The position numbers and the translations under genes were made by a program. A stretch of DNA of 64,000 nt from Tigriopus japonicus. Lineage: Eukaryota; Arthropoda; Copepoda; Harpacticoida; Harpacticidae. The DNA lies in NCBI GenBank assembly GCA_010645155.1, contig CM021317.1, forward strand, positions 8,040,206-8,104,205, read 5' to 3'. Below are positions 1 to 12,676 of the stretch, in pieces (the stretch's first letter is position 1; each line of letters begins with the position of its first letter). The notes beneath the pieces are model-generated. The model was not told the origin of the DNA and ran no database searches. It saw only the letters and a program-made list of their open reading frames with translations.

Positions 1-2261
1 TGTTTGGCGGATCGAAACCTCTCCGAATCCTGTTATGGCGACAACTGTTCTTCTTGGTCGGCTAGTTAGTTTAAGGCCTCGTTCAAGAGGAACTGGAACT
101 TTGGTTGCGCCCATGGGAGTGTTATGGTAATATATCTATTGCTTGTGGGAAGTGCACCTGACAGTCTGCCAAGAAAGGCCAACAACAATGATAGCCAAAC
201 AAACACCACAACAATATCATGGGAAAGGTGAAAAGACGCCAAACCACGACCTTCATTAGCAAACAAACAAGACGGAAAAACAGAGATGAATATGGTGGCA
301 AAATGAGTCGGTTTTGATCGTATCTAACGCCCGAGGCACGAGAAAATAAGCGACTACCGTGCGTGGAATGAATAAGATCCATTCACTTGTTGTTACCCAA
401 TGATACGTGAAACAAAAGTGTCGTGAAGCCGCTGGGTCCTTCGGCTGAATAGAGGATTTCGACAAAAACACCACCTTATTCGATGTACGTATAAGGCACA
501 ATAAATCTAGTCGTCCACCTCGACTTGGGCCGGTTGATTGAATGTGCTCTTTGGCGTGGCGGCAGTCTTAACTTTTCCAAGGCACGTCGATGGTTTGCAT
601 TTCAAGAAGAGCAAAAACACCGACACTTCCATTAGCCAGCCTTGGTCTCGTCCAATGAAAAAGTGTTCCCTGGATGGTCCAATTTCCATCTCTTTGTTCC
701 ATGTTAGTAAAGAGAGGGAATGATCCATGCTCAAGATGATGGCTGTGAAGACGCGCCAAAAAAGGCTTTGTTGGGGCAGCAACAGCAGCACCAAAACCAT
801 CAGCACCACCTCATGTGGACGAACACGACCACTTCAGAACAAGGATCATTGTGCCGTAGTGCGATGGTAACTCCGTTGGGAACCAGAAATCACACTTCTC
901 ACCCCGTTTGTGTCTCTCTCTTTGTCATCAGTTGAATGCTGATGTCTCTCTGTCTCTCTTTGACGGCGCTTTTTTGTGAAGTCTCGTATGAACCATTTAT
1001 TATTAAGGAAACACATCAGCAAAGGCAGAGCTTAACTGGAACGAATAATTGGAGGTGAGGAGTACAGATCCACGGGCCATGGGATTTTGCTCAATATTTG
1101 GGCCGTTGCACTCTTCTTGTTGATCACCTTTGGAATGGTTCTGGCATTCAAAACAAGGGTGGATGAATTGGGCCTTCAATGAAAATACCAACCTATTGGA
1201 AGTGATTGCGGACCAAACGCAAGAGCCGAGAGTATGATCAATTGATATTCCTTTCTAAGGTTGCTTCCTTCGTCCCTTTGCTCCCTATTTCGTGGATCAA
1301 GGCCCCCATGAGCGATGAATCTTTTAGCTGCTTCTGCGGTTCGCGGTCCTGCCGCCATAGATAATGACGATAATGGAACACTATGAAGAAACGAAAGGAA
1401 ACGTGCAGAAAGCGAAGTGATTTTCCAAAGCCGTATTATCAGCATCTAACCCACATTTTATTGGAAAAAAGAGCCCATAAAGATCTCTCGAGGTCCTGAC
1501 CAACCCAGTTGGTATCATTTGGGAACGGAGTGGTCGTTAGGTCAACAAATGGACAGCATTTCTCTCTCTTTTTACCGACTCCTCTTCTAGACTTTGTAAT
1601 TAATGAATCTTGACATCAAAGGGTGACATCCGAAAAGAGGAAGAACTATTTTGTCTTCGCCAAGTTCAAGAAAGATTCTCTATCCTCAAACTTAGTTGCG
1701 GTAAACACATTCTCAAAAGACCAAACAAGACCTCATAGAGGACAGCAACGACTTCATCAAGCTGGCTTTGGTTTCATCCCACAAATCCATCTTGAAAATA
1801 TCCTTGCACCACAATACAACTTCCGCGAAGGCAGTGAGATCGGCTCTGTGAGAGAGTGCTAAGTGATTTGATTTTTGAAACGTCTTCCACTTATGAAAAA
1901 AATAGTCCCCAAACAACGCCTGCTCAAGTTCTCAGTGCTATCTTTGATTTGTTTCCACTGGATGGCCGTATGAATCCCTTTTATCCCTAAACAAAAGGGA
2001 GGATCTTTCGTCGGCCACTTCCAGATCTGTGTTGAAAAAGTGCACAACTAGGTTTTGCCTCCCTTTTGGCTCTTTGTATTATATCTATCCATGTCTCTAT
2101 TCTGTGTGTAGTGAGTGATTCCACCAATCCGTAGTGCATCCAAGTGTACTCGAGAGCAGGGGTTCATCATCTTAATCCCTGCTTCACGTGTCAGAAATAA
2201 TACGTGTTGTCCATAATCGTACCTCTCCGTGATTGCTCCTCGTGAATCCATCTCCAGCAAG
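1..2261. other. no supported gene
   Basis: I see no gene I can defend here. Overlapping open frames of 60-100 codons exist on both strands: a leucine-rich start on the minus strand ending at 507, and a glutamine/histidine-rich frame on the plus strand at 720-935 that runs into a donor-like GTAACT at 867. They contradict each other in the same DNA and none resembles a known family. The 150 bases before 2262 could be promoter and 5' untranslated sequence of the candidate exon that follows. Confidence 0.5.
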
Positions 2262-2398
2262 ATGTATGGTGGCATGGGAGGTGGGGGCAATGCCTGGATG
2301 AAAATCATGGGCATTGACCAAGACAAGCTCAAAAACAGACAAATCGGCAAAGAGAAAGCCGAAAAGTGTGCTTCCAAGGATGGAACCAAAAGTCCCGG
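2262..2398 (+). CDS. candidate first coding exon, glycine-rich start
   Basis: An ATG at 2262 with an A at -3 (context CAAGATGT) opens a frame of 45 codons that ends in a donor-like GTAGGA at 2399, leaving phase 2. The peptide starts MYGGMGGGGNAW and continues into a lysine- and charge-rich segment ending in KSPG. There is no signal peptide or membrane segment, so a cytosolic or nuclear protein would be expected. I do not recognise the family and I cannot point to a matching downstream exon. The good start context, the open frame and the donor are consistent with a first exon. The frame on the opposite strand (2048-2389) is also open, which weakens the case. Confidence 0.33.
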
Positions 2399-3638
2399 GT
2401 AGGATCAAAATTTCGATTTGTTTCTTAATGGATTTGCTCTATTTTACTATTTTTTTCTGTTGATATGTTCAGTATGTTACCTAAAGGTTCGTTGCGCATT
2501 TGTCGTACCCCGTTTGCATTGCGTGCAAAAACAATTCTGTTGGATGAAGCCCTCACGTGGTTCTATCTTCACCTATCAATGATGTTGGCGTGCGTTTGGG
2601 AGAGTACGATGTCAAAGGCAGACGACACGATATTCGCAAATTATCACATCTTGGCATTCTCCGTTTCTCTTGTCACAATGATCCAAGCTGACTGAGACCA
2701 CTCGGTCCATTGTGGCAAAAGAAACAACTATTCACGTAGAAGTTTAAATCAAACTATATTTTCACAAGAGAGAAATCTTCAGAATGGATCTCATTATGGT
2801 TTCTGGATTTTCCTCCATTTCAGGTTAATCAAAACTAGTTGGGATATTTTTGCTAGTTGGTATAGAACAATTTTATGGCCAAGCACACTTTTTGACACGA
2901 TTGACGGTTTATTTTTGCTCCTTTTTCCATTTGTACATCAATTGAAAGTTGTTTGTAGAGAACTTTCATTAGATGCACATCTTATTGCTATTGAGTACTC
3001 AGCCTCTCGAATACAATTTCCACCGTATGCACAAGAGCATCTCTGGAAGTTAAACACTGAGGAATAGAATTATCTCAAGTGTCTTCCATTCTTCCCTTGT
3101 TTCAAAAGCCTGATCAGAAGCGAAGATGAACGAACTCGCACATCTGAATCTTGGGGAGGCCAATTCGAGTGAAAATTGTCTAAGTTTTGAGTGTCAGTCG
3201 TATTCTACGTATAGGCTTGACAGCTTCTAATATTACTATTTTATTCAACTTTCCAAAGCTGCTCAAACTTTTGCTCAAGCCGTTGCTCCGTGGTTCCATT
3301 TACTAAGATTTTTTTTAGGAGGAGTTTTCCAGTTGAAACATTCTAAAATGGATTAGGAAAGTCAAGACCTTAGTTGGTTTCAGCCTTCGTGTTCCAGATT
3401 TAAACCAACCTATTGGTCGGTTTGCTCAAATATGCCTATGAATATGTACATAAACCAAAACCTCTTCTCAACGATTATGCTAATGAGTTGTGAATTGGTG
3501 CACTTGCGGAAAAGGCTTTGCTTCAACAATCGCGTCCGGTGATTTTCTAGTTCTACTTTCGATCAAAGCAATCACCAAGGGCGTGCCAACCATCTAATAT
3601 ATATTGGGACAAGGCGATTTATTAGAGACCAAACAGTA
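2399..3638. other. AT-rich noncoding stretch
   Basis: No exon-like segment, repeat or RNA gene was seen. If the preceding exon is real this is probably its first intron. Confidence 0.4.
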
Positions 3639-3842
3639 TCAAGTTACTCTCGACTTTCTCAACTTCTTTCGGTCTTTTGGAGCTTGTCGTTTTCTGGTTA
3701 TCCTAGGCTCATTTGAAGGTAATTGCGATTTAAACCTCAAACCTGATGGTATCTTCTTGGGGATGGCGGCCTGAGTCGTTGGAACACTACCTACTTTGCT
3801 TTGCCCGATTGCGTTCTTGTACGACATGCTCACACTCATATA
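3639..3842 (-). pseudogene. 3' half of an open frame split by a foldback element
   Basis: Reading the minus strand from the flank of the foldback element, 68 codons run open to a stop at 3639. The product is basic, with lysine/arginine clusters near its end (KRQAPKDRKKLRKSRVT), which could suit a nucleic-acid-binding or nuclear tail. The frame is in register with the open frame on the other side of the element (4973-5288) if the TATA flank is counted once. This suggests that the element interrupted one continuous reading frame. No family is recognised, and in-frame agreement would happen by chance about one time in three. Confidence 0.28.
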
Positions 3843-4972
3843 CACGGTGTTCCGAATGGCTTTTTAGGTTTGAATCAAAATACCCAAAGACACCATGGCA
3901 ATTTTTGGACCCACAATTCAATGGGGAACAACTTTACTTTTATTGGATTATATAAGATTAGGTCCAGAGAAAAAGTTATATACCTAAAAACCTATTAAAT
4001 ATAACATTTTTTAACAAACTATTTAATCCATATTTAGAGACCATTTAGTTACCTAATGAATTCAAATTGAATAAAAATTCATTCAGCAACAGCTGAGTTA
4101 TTTGACTTTGAATGGTCCATTTTTGACCCCAAAAAGCCGAAAAACGCTACAGTTATATGAAAAAACAAATTCCCAAAGATTTCACATAGATTTTCAATAT
4201 TGCAAAAATAAATGATTTTTTTCAGTTTTGGAACTTATGTCAAAATAGCTCAAAATATGAAAAAATATCACTTAAAATGCACTTGATTAAGATTTTTGGA
4301 AAGTTATTTTCATAACAATTTAGGGTACGCTTTGGTGTGTGTTGTGCCAAAATTACAAATAAAAATGTCTAACAGAGTCATATCCAAAATTACGAGTTCT
4401 AGAAGGACCATGTTCAAAATGAACTAAAATCGAAACTTGAAACATTAACCGATTTCTTCAAAACTTTAAATTATTACCCAACTTTGAGTGTCTTTGATAC
4501 TGCAAAAGTTTTTTATTGGAAAATGTATTTTAAATACTTTTTAAGTGATATTTTTTCTTTTTTTGAGCTATTTTGACATAAGTTCCAAAACTGAAAAAAA
4601 CATTTATTTTTGCAATATTGAAAAGCTATGTGAAATCTTTGGGAATTTGTTTTTTCATATAACTGTAGCGTTTTTCGGCTTTTTGGGGTCAAAAATGGAC
4701 CATTCAAAGTCAAATAACTCAGCTGTTGCTGAATGAATTTTTATTCAATTTGAATTCATTAGGTAACTAAATGGTCTCTAAATATGGATTAAATAGTTTG
4801 TTAAAAAATGTTATATTTAATAGGTTTTTAGGTATATAACTTTTTCCCTGGACCTAATCTTATGTAATCCAATAAAAGTAAAGTTGTTTCCCATTGAATT
4901 GTGGGTCCAAAAAGTGCCATGGTGTCTTTGGGTATTTTGATTCAAACCTAAAACGCCATTTGGAACACCGTG
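3843..4972. mobile_element. foldback / mariner-like MITE, about 450-bp arms
   Basis: The sequence from 3843 to about 4290 returns as an inverted copy from about 4515 to 4972, with only a handful of substitutions over roughly 450 bp. The outermost bases are CACGGTGTTCCGAA on the left and the complement of CACGGTGTTCCAAA on the right. TATA flanks both ends (3839-3842 and 4973-4976), matching a TA or TATA target duplication. TA targets and a CAnGGTG-type end are typical of Tc1/mariner relatives, but such long arms are unusual for that group. The 220-bp centre has no coding capacity, so this copy would depend on a transposase elsewhere. The high arm identity suggests recent activity or gene conversion between the arms. 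Confidence 0.85.
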
Positions 4973-5288
4973 TATACGTACATGATGAGCTGGATCGCGT
5001 TCTGGAGATTGTTGTCCCCTTACCAGAAAATGAGGACAACCAGTCACCTCGACGTGAAGTGAGCTCCCTCGAAAAACATGACAAAAATTTGGAAGCGGAT
5101 GGGGAAGGTTCGTTTAAATTCTTGGGATCATGACAAATCCAACCAAATTCTGCAAGTCTGTCGTCTGCGTGTGGGAAAGCTATTCCAGGAATCGGATCAG
5201 TCGGCATGCAAACTCTCCTACATCTCTCCAATAAGGTTACAATGATTGCAGCCAAGTTGTGTCTTCTCAATCTCACATTAGAGCTCAT
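4973..5288 (-). pseudogene. 5' half of an open frame split by a foldback element
   Basis: On the minus strand an ATG at 5288 opens about 105 codons that run directly into the foldback element. The segment contains CHDPKN and a serine-rich stretch before the insertion point. There is no recognised domain, signal peptide or membrane helix. Removing the element and one TATA leaves the frame continuous with 3639-3842, giving a product of about 173 residues. Another minus-strand frame (5292-5525) ends four bases upstream. This may be a disrupted host exon, an older transposon frame or a chance frame. Confidence 0.28.
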
Positions 5289-6590
5289 AGTTTAGAATGA
5301 CGCCGATTTGAACGAACCAAGACCAATAATGGTCCTTGAACACCAAATCGATGGGGTTTCCTTTTTGAATGGGGTTTCCCTGTTTATGTGAGACGTTGAT
5401 TTTGTCTCTGGAGCCTTCCTTAATGGAATGTTAAGGGACAAGGGTACAACAATGTTCTGCTTTAGTATTCCATGGCGCATTCTCTCTATCACAAGATTAA
5501 TGTAGTTTATGTCATGTTTGGCCAATCATAGAAATTTGCCCTAGAGAAAGTGATTTGAGTCTCTTGAAAGGGAGCACCCTTGATCATTTCTGTCAAGACC
5601 CTGCATCTTTTCCCGATAAAGTATTTCTTGCTAGATGGACCAACTTGAAAGCGTGGCTGGGTTTTAGTTTGGGAGCTTTATGATTTTATGACCATAATAA
5701 ATGTACAACTGGTAGCTGAAGAGAGCTTAAGAGTCTTAGCCTAACTGTGGCCTCTACTTGGCTTGACTCCAATAAGACACTAATTTGGGACCTTATCACT
5801 TGCATTTATTGTTGGTTATAACTTGGACACTTTGGAAGAGGAAACACGCCAAAGAACGCCAGTGATACCTCTATCTATGGAATAGGTTTACAAGATTGGT
5901 TCGATTTGCATCACACATATCCAGATTAATTGATCAAAATAGTTTGAAGGGTCGGTGATTTATACTTTAGAGGCGCTGCATATTAAGGGTTATAATTGCC
6001 CGACACGAAATGGTAGCAATTTACATCAAAAGAAATCACCTCAAAAAATAATACAGAGTTCTTATTGTTTTACAGAGGTTTCTAGATTAAGATTTACAGT
6101 TTTTCCTCAATCATTAAGTACGTGTTACCCTTTGACACTGACAGATGCCAGAGCTGAGCTTTTCCTATATATATATTTTTTGGGGGGTCGGTTGCGGATT
6201 TTTTATTAACGCTACTAGGAATGGGATTCCCTGTAAAGAAAATTAATCATTAACGTTATTGCATAAGATACAAATATAAATAAACATTTAAACCTCGAAA
6301 TTAAGTATCGTTTAAGTAAAATTAAATTAAATTAAGTAAAATCTTATTAAGTATAATTAAGTATATCATTTATTCATATCAATATTGCCCTATTTATTTC
6401 GTTTAAAGATGAACTCTAGTGCTTCACTAACATCCCCCTCTACATAACAATTTAAAGGCCGATTATCGTTGTTGGTCTAAAATTGAAACAGCTTGCTCTT
6501 ACACTCACAGATGCCGTTCAAATAATGCAATGTTTTTGGTCCATTTCAGACTCTTAAATAAACACTAAGCTTTTTTCGCGTGATGCTTAC
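5289..6590. other. noncoding stretch with AT-rich block
   Basis: A 77-codon minus-strand frame (5292-5525) is the only sizeable open frame and has no splice support. Around 6290-6370 the DNA is nearly pure A/T with repeats of TTAAGTA. No RNA gene was recognised. Confidence 0.4.
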
Positions 6591-6734
6591 CGCGCAAATG
6601 GAGTTGACATAAATCCAGTCCTCGTATTTCCCACACAAACAAGTAAATTGGATTGGCAATCCTTCTTTTGATGCTTTGAGGGCCGATGAATTCTTCTCCG
6701 ATTGTAATCGGGTGGTATCGGTGGTCCAAGTGAG
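6591..6734 (-). CDS. candidate internal exon
   Basis: On the minus strand a strong acceptor (pyrimidine run ending TCTTTTCCAG) precedes an open frame that ends at a strong donor, GTAAGC, leaving phase 1. The frame is also open upstream to an ATG at 6759 with good context (GCTATGG), so the segment could instead be a first exon. The peptide includes YHPITIGEEFIGPQSIKRR and a hydrophobic patch IYLFVWEI. It lies 97 bases downstream of another candidate exon on the same strand (6832-6965), but the simplest splice between them is not in phase. It would need the weaker AG at about 6751. I do not recognise the family. Confidence 0.32.
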
Positions 6735-6831
6735 CTGGAAAAGACTTACTTAGATCCATAGCAGCTTAATTTAGAAGTCCAATATGCCTCCATGTTTCTT
6801 TCCTGAAAGCCCCCAGAAGGAATACACTCAC

Positions 6832-6965
6832 CACGTAGATTGATTGCTCATGGTGCAGTACATCCATCCAGTATCTTTCCAGTCAGTCTTGGATTGGTGT
6901 TCTATGTTCATGAAGCTGCAATTCTTTGTCAAACTTGGCACATGTATTGCCCGCGGAAGAGCCAT
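6832..6965 (-). CDS. candidate first coding exon
   Basis: An ATG at 6965 with favourable context (GTTATGG) opens 44 codons that end in phase 2 at a consensus donor, GTGAGT. The other two frames are closed across the same interval, so this is the only frame that could be spliced. The peptide begins MALPRAIHVPSLTKNC and contains DWKDTGWMYC. No domain is recognised. The following minus-strand exon candidate lies at 6591-6734. Together they suggest the 5' end of a minus-strand gene whose later exons would lie below 6590. Confidence 0.32.
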
Positions 6966-8740
6966 AACAAGGCTTGAAAAAAGTAAAGGCCGGTGGCAAT
7001 TTCAACTTAGTACCCTCGGTATTATATATGGTACATGAATATGTCCGTGAGTGAATAAGGGGGACCTGCACTCGAACAGGACGCATACTGTACTATATAC
7101 ACCGTACTTAACACACCCGAGTTCATCGCCTCTCTTCTGATCTTGAGATAGGAGATATAAAGATCCCCTCCGTGCGTTCTTTGGCCTCTGTTGAACTTCC
7201 AACGCATTCAAGGTCCAATGCATGCTACCTAGAACGAGGAACAACGAACGAAGACAAGCTCCAACAGAGTTGTTTGCATACACAAGCTTTATATACTGTA
7301 TAGTACGTACGTATGTAATGCCAACAAACAAACAGGAAAGAGTATTATCTATGAGACTGGAAGGCTTTTTATAGAAACGGAGGCACCAATGGTAGGCTTG
7401 GCTTACGTATGTAACAATTGCAGAACCGCATATCTCGAAATTGCATTCCCATGCCAGTCGCCCTAATCTAGTCTTGTCCATTTTGGCCTTTTTGTCGCTT
7501 TTCTCAGAGGATGATAGCGATGATGAGCTAGGAAACCGTGAGAGTGGATTTGGAACACAACTACGTACATAGATAATGGCCATGCAGTTGGTATTTTCTT
7601 TTTGATCATTGAGCCTTCCGGATCTAGTTTCATCATTAACATCGTAATTAGACACCTTTTTCGGTTCCAGAAACACAAACATGTGGGAAGAGAAAGAGAG
7701 AGCGAGAAAAACATCTACGTACACTGAGCCGAGAGCAAGATCGTTGTTAGGTTAGCAGCATGCTTATATTACTTACTCAGTTGGTGAGCTGGTTTAGTTG
7801 GGTTAGGTTCTACTTAGCTTTGATTTGGACTCTCCAGTGACACATTTTCAGACCTACTCTTTCTTTTGAAGGTGGCAAAAGATTCTTTCACACAACCAAC
7901 ACCTTTTATTCGGACAACGCGAGAAAAAATGAAATTTCAAGAAAGCCCTCTTCCTTTTTGTTTCAAAAGCATGAAAAGCTTTCTCTTTTCGTGTAATAAA
8001 TATGTATACTGTAAAGAATGTAGCTCTCTCGGAGGAACTGCGGTCGAGGATGTGTCAGTGTACAGCCATGGTTAGAATGGCAAATGACAAAACCACGTGA
8101 CAAAGCTCACCCCCATCTCGACCAGAAACAGCAAATAACAAATAACACAAGGTCATTCAAAAACAGCGGGACGCAATCAAAGACGATCAACCCGTCCAAT
8201 CAAATGCAACTGTGCTTAATAAATTGTGCCTATTGATTACTTGAGTTTGAGCTTCCCTGAGAGCTTCATGACCGGGCTAGATTAGGAAACAGTGGGGCTG
8301 ATTTTTTTATGAAGCAAAAGGAACTTGAATGCATACATGGATCGTTATCAAATTTCACTTGAATTTGCTTTTATATGCGTTAATATAGAAATAATGAGAA
8401 CCGATTCATGATGATTGCCATTTTCTACACTGAATCTATTCAAAGCTAAAAATTGAATTCGATTCTCCTCATTTGTTGCTTGAAAAACGAAGATCCGCGC
8501 TTCGAATCCTGAATGGTTTGTTTTTACAATATTTACTGAACTGCAGTGTCAAGTACTCAAAACAGGAAACCCTTTAGTGGCTCTTCCAGCTTAAGAAATG
8601 CCACTTATCCAAAGCTCAAGCTTTATGCAAAGTTTTACCTGGAAAAGGATGGACCCTTTGACCTTTTGAAACCAAAGCCATGTTGTTCTCTCGGAGCTTA
8701 GTCCGACACTTTTTTATTTTATTTTCAAACGAAAATAAAT
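6966..8740. other. noncoding stretch with long unsupported ORF
   Basis: The minus strand is open for 240 codons at 7002-7724, the longest uninterrupted frame in the window outside the N gaps. Its product is not recognisable and the frame lacks splice or start support, so I do not call it a gene. GA-rich and TACGTA-type simple sequence occurs near 7300 and 7690. Confidence 0.4.
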
Positions 8741-8830
8741 TAGTGATGGACTGCAAGGTTTTTTTAACCGAAACCGAACGCTTTGGTCGGGCCGAAAAAG
8801 ACCTTGACCAAAACCGAAACTGAAACCAAA
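8741..8830. mobile_element. possible hAT terminus, truncated
   Basis: The sequence starts TAGTGATGGACTGCAAGG and continues into alternating AACCGAA-type repeats. This is the style of hAT ends with subterminal simple arrays, also seen at 51363. The opposite terminus and a matching 8-bp flank were not found, so this is at best a truncated relic. Confidence 0.22.
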
Positions 8831-11800
8831 AGCAACTGACTCAAACGTCATATCCATTGAAATGAGTTCAATTGAGTCAAATGGGTTCAAATAAAGATGA
8901 GAAAAAAAATCTCAGAGTTTTGTCCCGAATTCATTTCTCCACAATGCATGGTTGCTTTCGAGTTAATTGGTCTTAACTCACTACAACTTATATTCATGCA
9001 TGCTTCCACTTAGAGTTCTTATTACATGTGCATGTGGGATAAGAAAAGGGATAGCCAAATTGTGCGAATTTGGAGATCACTTTGTGTCAAAGCTTTTCGG
9101 ACCGGGACATCCCCCCCCAACCCTACCCCCGATATTTCTGTCAAACTTCATTCTTTTTGGTTACATTTCTGCCTTCAGTTCAGGCAGGCATAACCAAAAT
9201 CGAAAAACTCATTCTCCCTCACACTCACTCTCCCTTCCTCTCTGGCTCGATCTTTCGCCACCCAACATACGGTATTCGTTAGCATCTTATCTTATCAATG
9301 ATCACAACCCCATTTTCAAAAAGCCTTCATGAGCTTAAACCTATCAGTACAGTACAATACAATACAACGGTCTATCACTATTTACTACTGAAAACAAACT
9401 TTAGCTATTCATTCCTTTTTATTTCTACACGTGGTGATTAAAAGATCAAATATACTTTAATTAGTCATCGATTTCCGTAGCTTAACCAATGGATGACGTG
9501 CTCTGGCTTATGAGTGTTTTCAGATATTCAAAGAAAACACGTTCCCACACTTTTCAAACCCAAAGATGTTCCGATTGAGTGAAAGCCAGATTCATTTTTC
9601 TTGCACATACTAATTGGCCCAGTAATCCTTTCATCCATTTGCGTCACATTAATTATCCGGATTGAACAAACGCTCGTGTTATTTTTTCAAAGCTTCAATT
9701 TGAATGAGCAAATCAGGCCCGGCTCGTGTTGACAGACTCACTGACGTGGCAATTGATTCGTCGGTGCTTCTTCCTCTTTCCCTCCTTCTCCCTCCGTTCG
9801 TTCCTTTCGCCCTTCAAATTTGCTGGCCGAGCGGCGTGTTCGTTCCTATTTAATTTCCATGTCAGGTGTTGAAATGCCGTCAGTTTGCAGCGGACATGAA
9901 TAATTGGAAGATTGCAAACCCTCTTATCAATCACTCTGGTGTTAACGACCGAGTCTAAAATATGGGGAAAAAGGCGAAGAAACCTGAGCCGGAATATGCT
10001 GTCCGGTGACTCGCATGATGAAAGTTTCCTTGTTCGATTGAGTGGGGAAAATGGAACAAACCTTGATTACCCCAGAGGAAGGAAGTATCAAAGTTGCTTC
10101 TCAAACTTCTCGGTACTAAAAGTAGTTGTTGCTGTTGTCCCTTTCATGCTTTTTTCCCAAGAAGGATCACTAATTATTGCCCAACTTTTACTGGATGACA
10201 AATTTTCTTCTAGTCAAGCTGAAACGAAAGACTCAAGTTGGAAAAATTGTTTCAGAGTTACAACTCTCGGGTAAAGGTGAAGGCATGGATCACTAGGAAG
10301 GACAAACAAAAAGTCCAAGTAACTAATAGATACGGACAGAGCGCGAGTAAATTGACCAATTACTTTGTCCAGGATAAGTGAGTGGCGTCATAAACAACGA
10401 AGGTAATTTCTTGGGGAAGTAAAGCTGCCTTTCCAAGTATCAAAAGAATCAACCTAACTCAAGTCGCTTCCTACGCTTCATGTGATGGTAAAGATCCATG
10501 TCCAAAGGCGACTTGGCCTGTTGCGGAACACTAACGTTGTTAATAGCGGAAAGAATTCATCTCTGTTTTGGCGGCCCTAATTTGTTGTCATTTGTCAAAT
10601 AAAAAACACGCTGATGAGTTCCACTTCCAAAGTATGTGAGGGGTCATGTAATCGTAATCGTTTTTTATTATTAGCCAACTTAACTGGCAATGCAGACGGA
10701 TGATAGTGGAACACGCACAACGCACTCTATTTAAAATTCTTTGAAATTGAGGAGCATATAATTTCTGTCTCTGGGTACTCAAAGAAACTATGATTTGAAC
10801 CTTTTGAGAGGGGAAGAAGGATTGCATCCTTGTTCCAAACTCAATCTTGCCTTACTAGCGTTTCATTCAAGTGAAGTTTCCTTTGAGGAATTGTGTTCAT
10901 AGAATGTCCATGAAGCTAGGTTACATCATGAACGCTGGCGAACTGGGTCTTTTGAAATGACGGTCGCAAAATATGCCCTCAAATAAAAGCAAATCCAGAA
11001 GAGAATCTACGTAGTTGGCAGGTTGAAGGAAATGAATGAAAAGAGTTCCATACTCAAAAATGGAAATTTTTCTTCGACTGTTTTCTTCACGGCTTTGAAA
11101 CTTTTGAGCAATATGTTGGAGTGAAGCCACCAACTATTTGAACTCTAAAAAGACTAGAAGAGAACAAGAATAGGCCTTGTTTGCTCTCAATATTCATCTT
11201 AATTTCAAAAAAACATCGCAGATTCCAGCGTAAAAATATGTTTGAACAATGATCTTCGTGCCACTTTACATTCATACCGCTTTCCAATCATTCTGAGAAC
11301 GCAATCTTGAATTTTGAAGCTATATTTATCAACGGTAAATAACATGCAAATCTTGTGTTGTAAGCTTGGGCCAATAATAATAATAAACTTCATTATATTT
11401 TATTGCTTAGCATCGAATTAAATGGTCGTCATTAAAAGATAAAACTTAACCTTTTGACCTCAAAAGACACCTTTATGTTATGTTACTGAAATGCTTGAAA
11501 GTGTGACGCAAAATTCATTCATTTAGTCCTTGTTTGGTTGTACATAAATCGAAGTCAAAAAGGATGAGTATATTCATTTTGATATGGACTTGTAAATGCC
11601 CAAAAGGTGTTGATTGAAGAGAAAAAAAAGGTTGGGAACTGTCGAAAACTCTTTCAAATTTGGAAAACGTCCAAGACCACAAAGTGACTACATCCAAAAT
11701 ATCTTTGGGATAAATGTTGGAACCATTTTCAAATCAAGCAAAGGAGTAGGTGTTTTTGGCCAAAGGGAAAAAGCGTGATTTTTCCCAATGATTTTTCCAA

Positions 11801-12612
11801 TCTCATTATTGAGGCCCAGTGTTGTAATTGCAAAGAAATATAAACTCGCGTTTTTACCATAACTATCCGTGAATATTGAGACATTCGTGTTTTGAGCTTG
11901 CTTGTGCAATTTTGGAGGGGGACAAAAGATCATCATACTTGGCAATTTGGTATTGTCAGACTTGGTGATCTACCTTCAACTCTTCTTAGATGACGAAAGT
12001 CTAAAATCTTGTGAAAAATATTCCTGCATGTGACACCTCGATTGAGCGAAGACGTTGCTTGGGTACTTCTGTTGGTAGGTTTGTTGGCAAAGTTGCGATG
12101 AAGAAGAACACGAAATCTGATGAACTCAAACTAAAGCATCAACAGCGAATATTTGTTGACGTGCTTTTTTTAACATTGATTTGTAATACTATGCATATTC
12201 AAGCACAATTTAAACGTAATTCATTTTGTGTTATTTGTATCTTTTACCGTATTTGTGTTAAAGTATGTCAGAAGCATCAAATTGCGAAAAATAAGCATTG
12301 TTATTTTTTATGTTCCAACCAATACCACATGACTATTCTCTACAATTTACCGGGTATCAATTTATCGCGTATCAGTTTACTGACATTTATAAGTTACCTC
12401 TTTTTTTAAATATCAACATCGAGATTTTTAACATTCGACAATTAATCGCTTCAACAATTTTATGCGTTTTAATTAATTCATTAAGCTTATAAAGGTACTA
12501 AAATGGTGCTAATGCATCCCATTTTTCAGCAGTTTCTTGTACTCTTTTATCTAATTTAATGCACCTTAATATCTGGGAGGATTTTCTCCTACTTCGAGAG
12601 CGTCAAGTCAGA
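8831..12612. other. no supported gene
   Basis: Only short, mutually overlapping open frames without splice support occur. The stretch 12180-12540 is strongly AT-rich. A run of C followed by pyrimidines lies near 9110-9130. Confidence 0.4.
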
Positions 12613-12676
12613 AGGTCAGTTGTTGAGGGCATTCGGAAATATAGTGGAAGTACAGTAACACAAAGCAGAAATACCA
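12613..12676 (+). repeat. interspersed repeat, copy 1 (AGGTCAGTTGTTGAG family)
   Basis: This is about 64 bp beginning AGGTCAGTTGTTGAG and ending near AGCAGAAATACCA. It aligns with 32750-32825 (same orientation) and with the reverse complement of 34537-34603. The spacing of GGAAG/AAGCA and AGAAATA motifs is shared. No inverted partner lies near this copy. Confidence 0.6.

Noticed and set aside
1003..1254. Minus-strand frame with PCFECQNHSKGD, slightly like a Ly6/uPAR cysteine motif
   Set aside because: Too few cysteines and no acceptor or signal peptide.
7002..7724. 240-codon minus-strand open frame, the longest without N
   Set aside because: No recognisable domain, signal or splice context; a frame this long is only mildly surprising among six frames over 64 kb.
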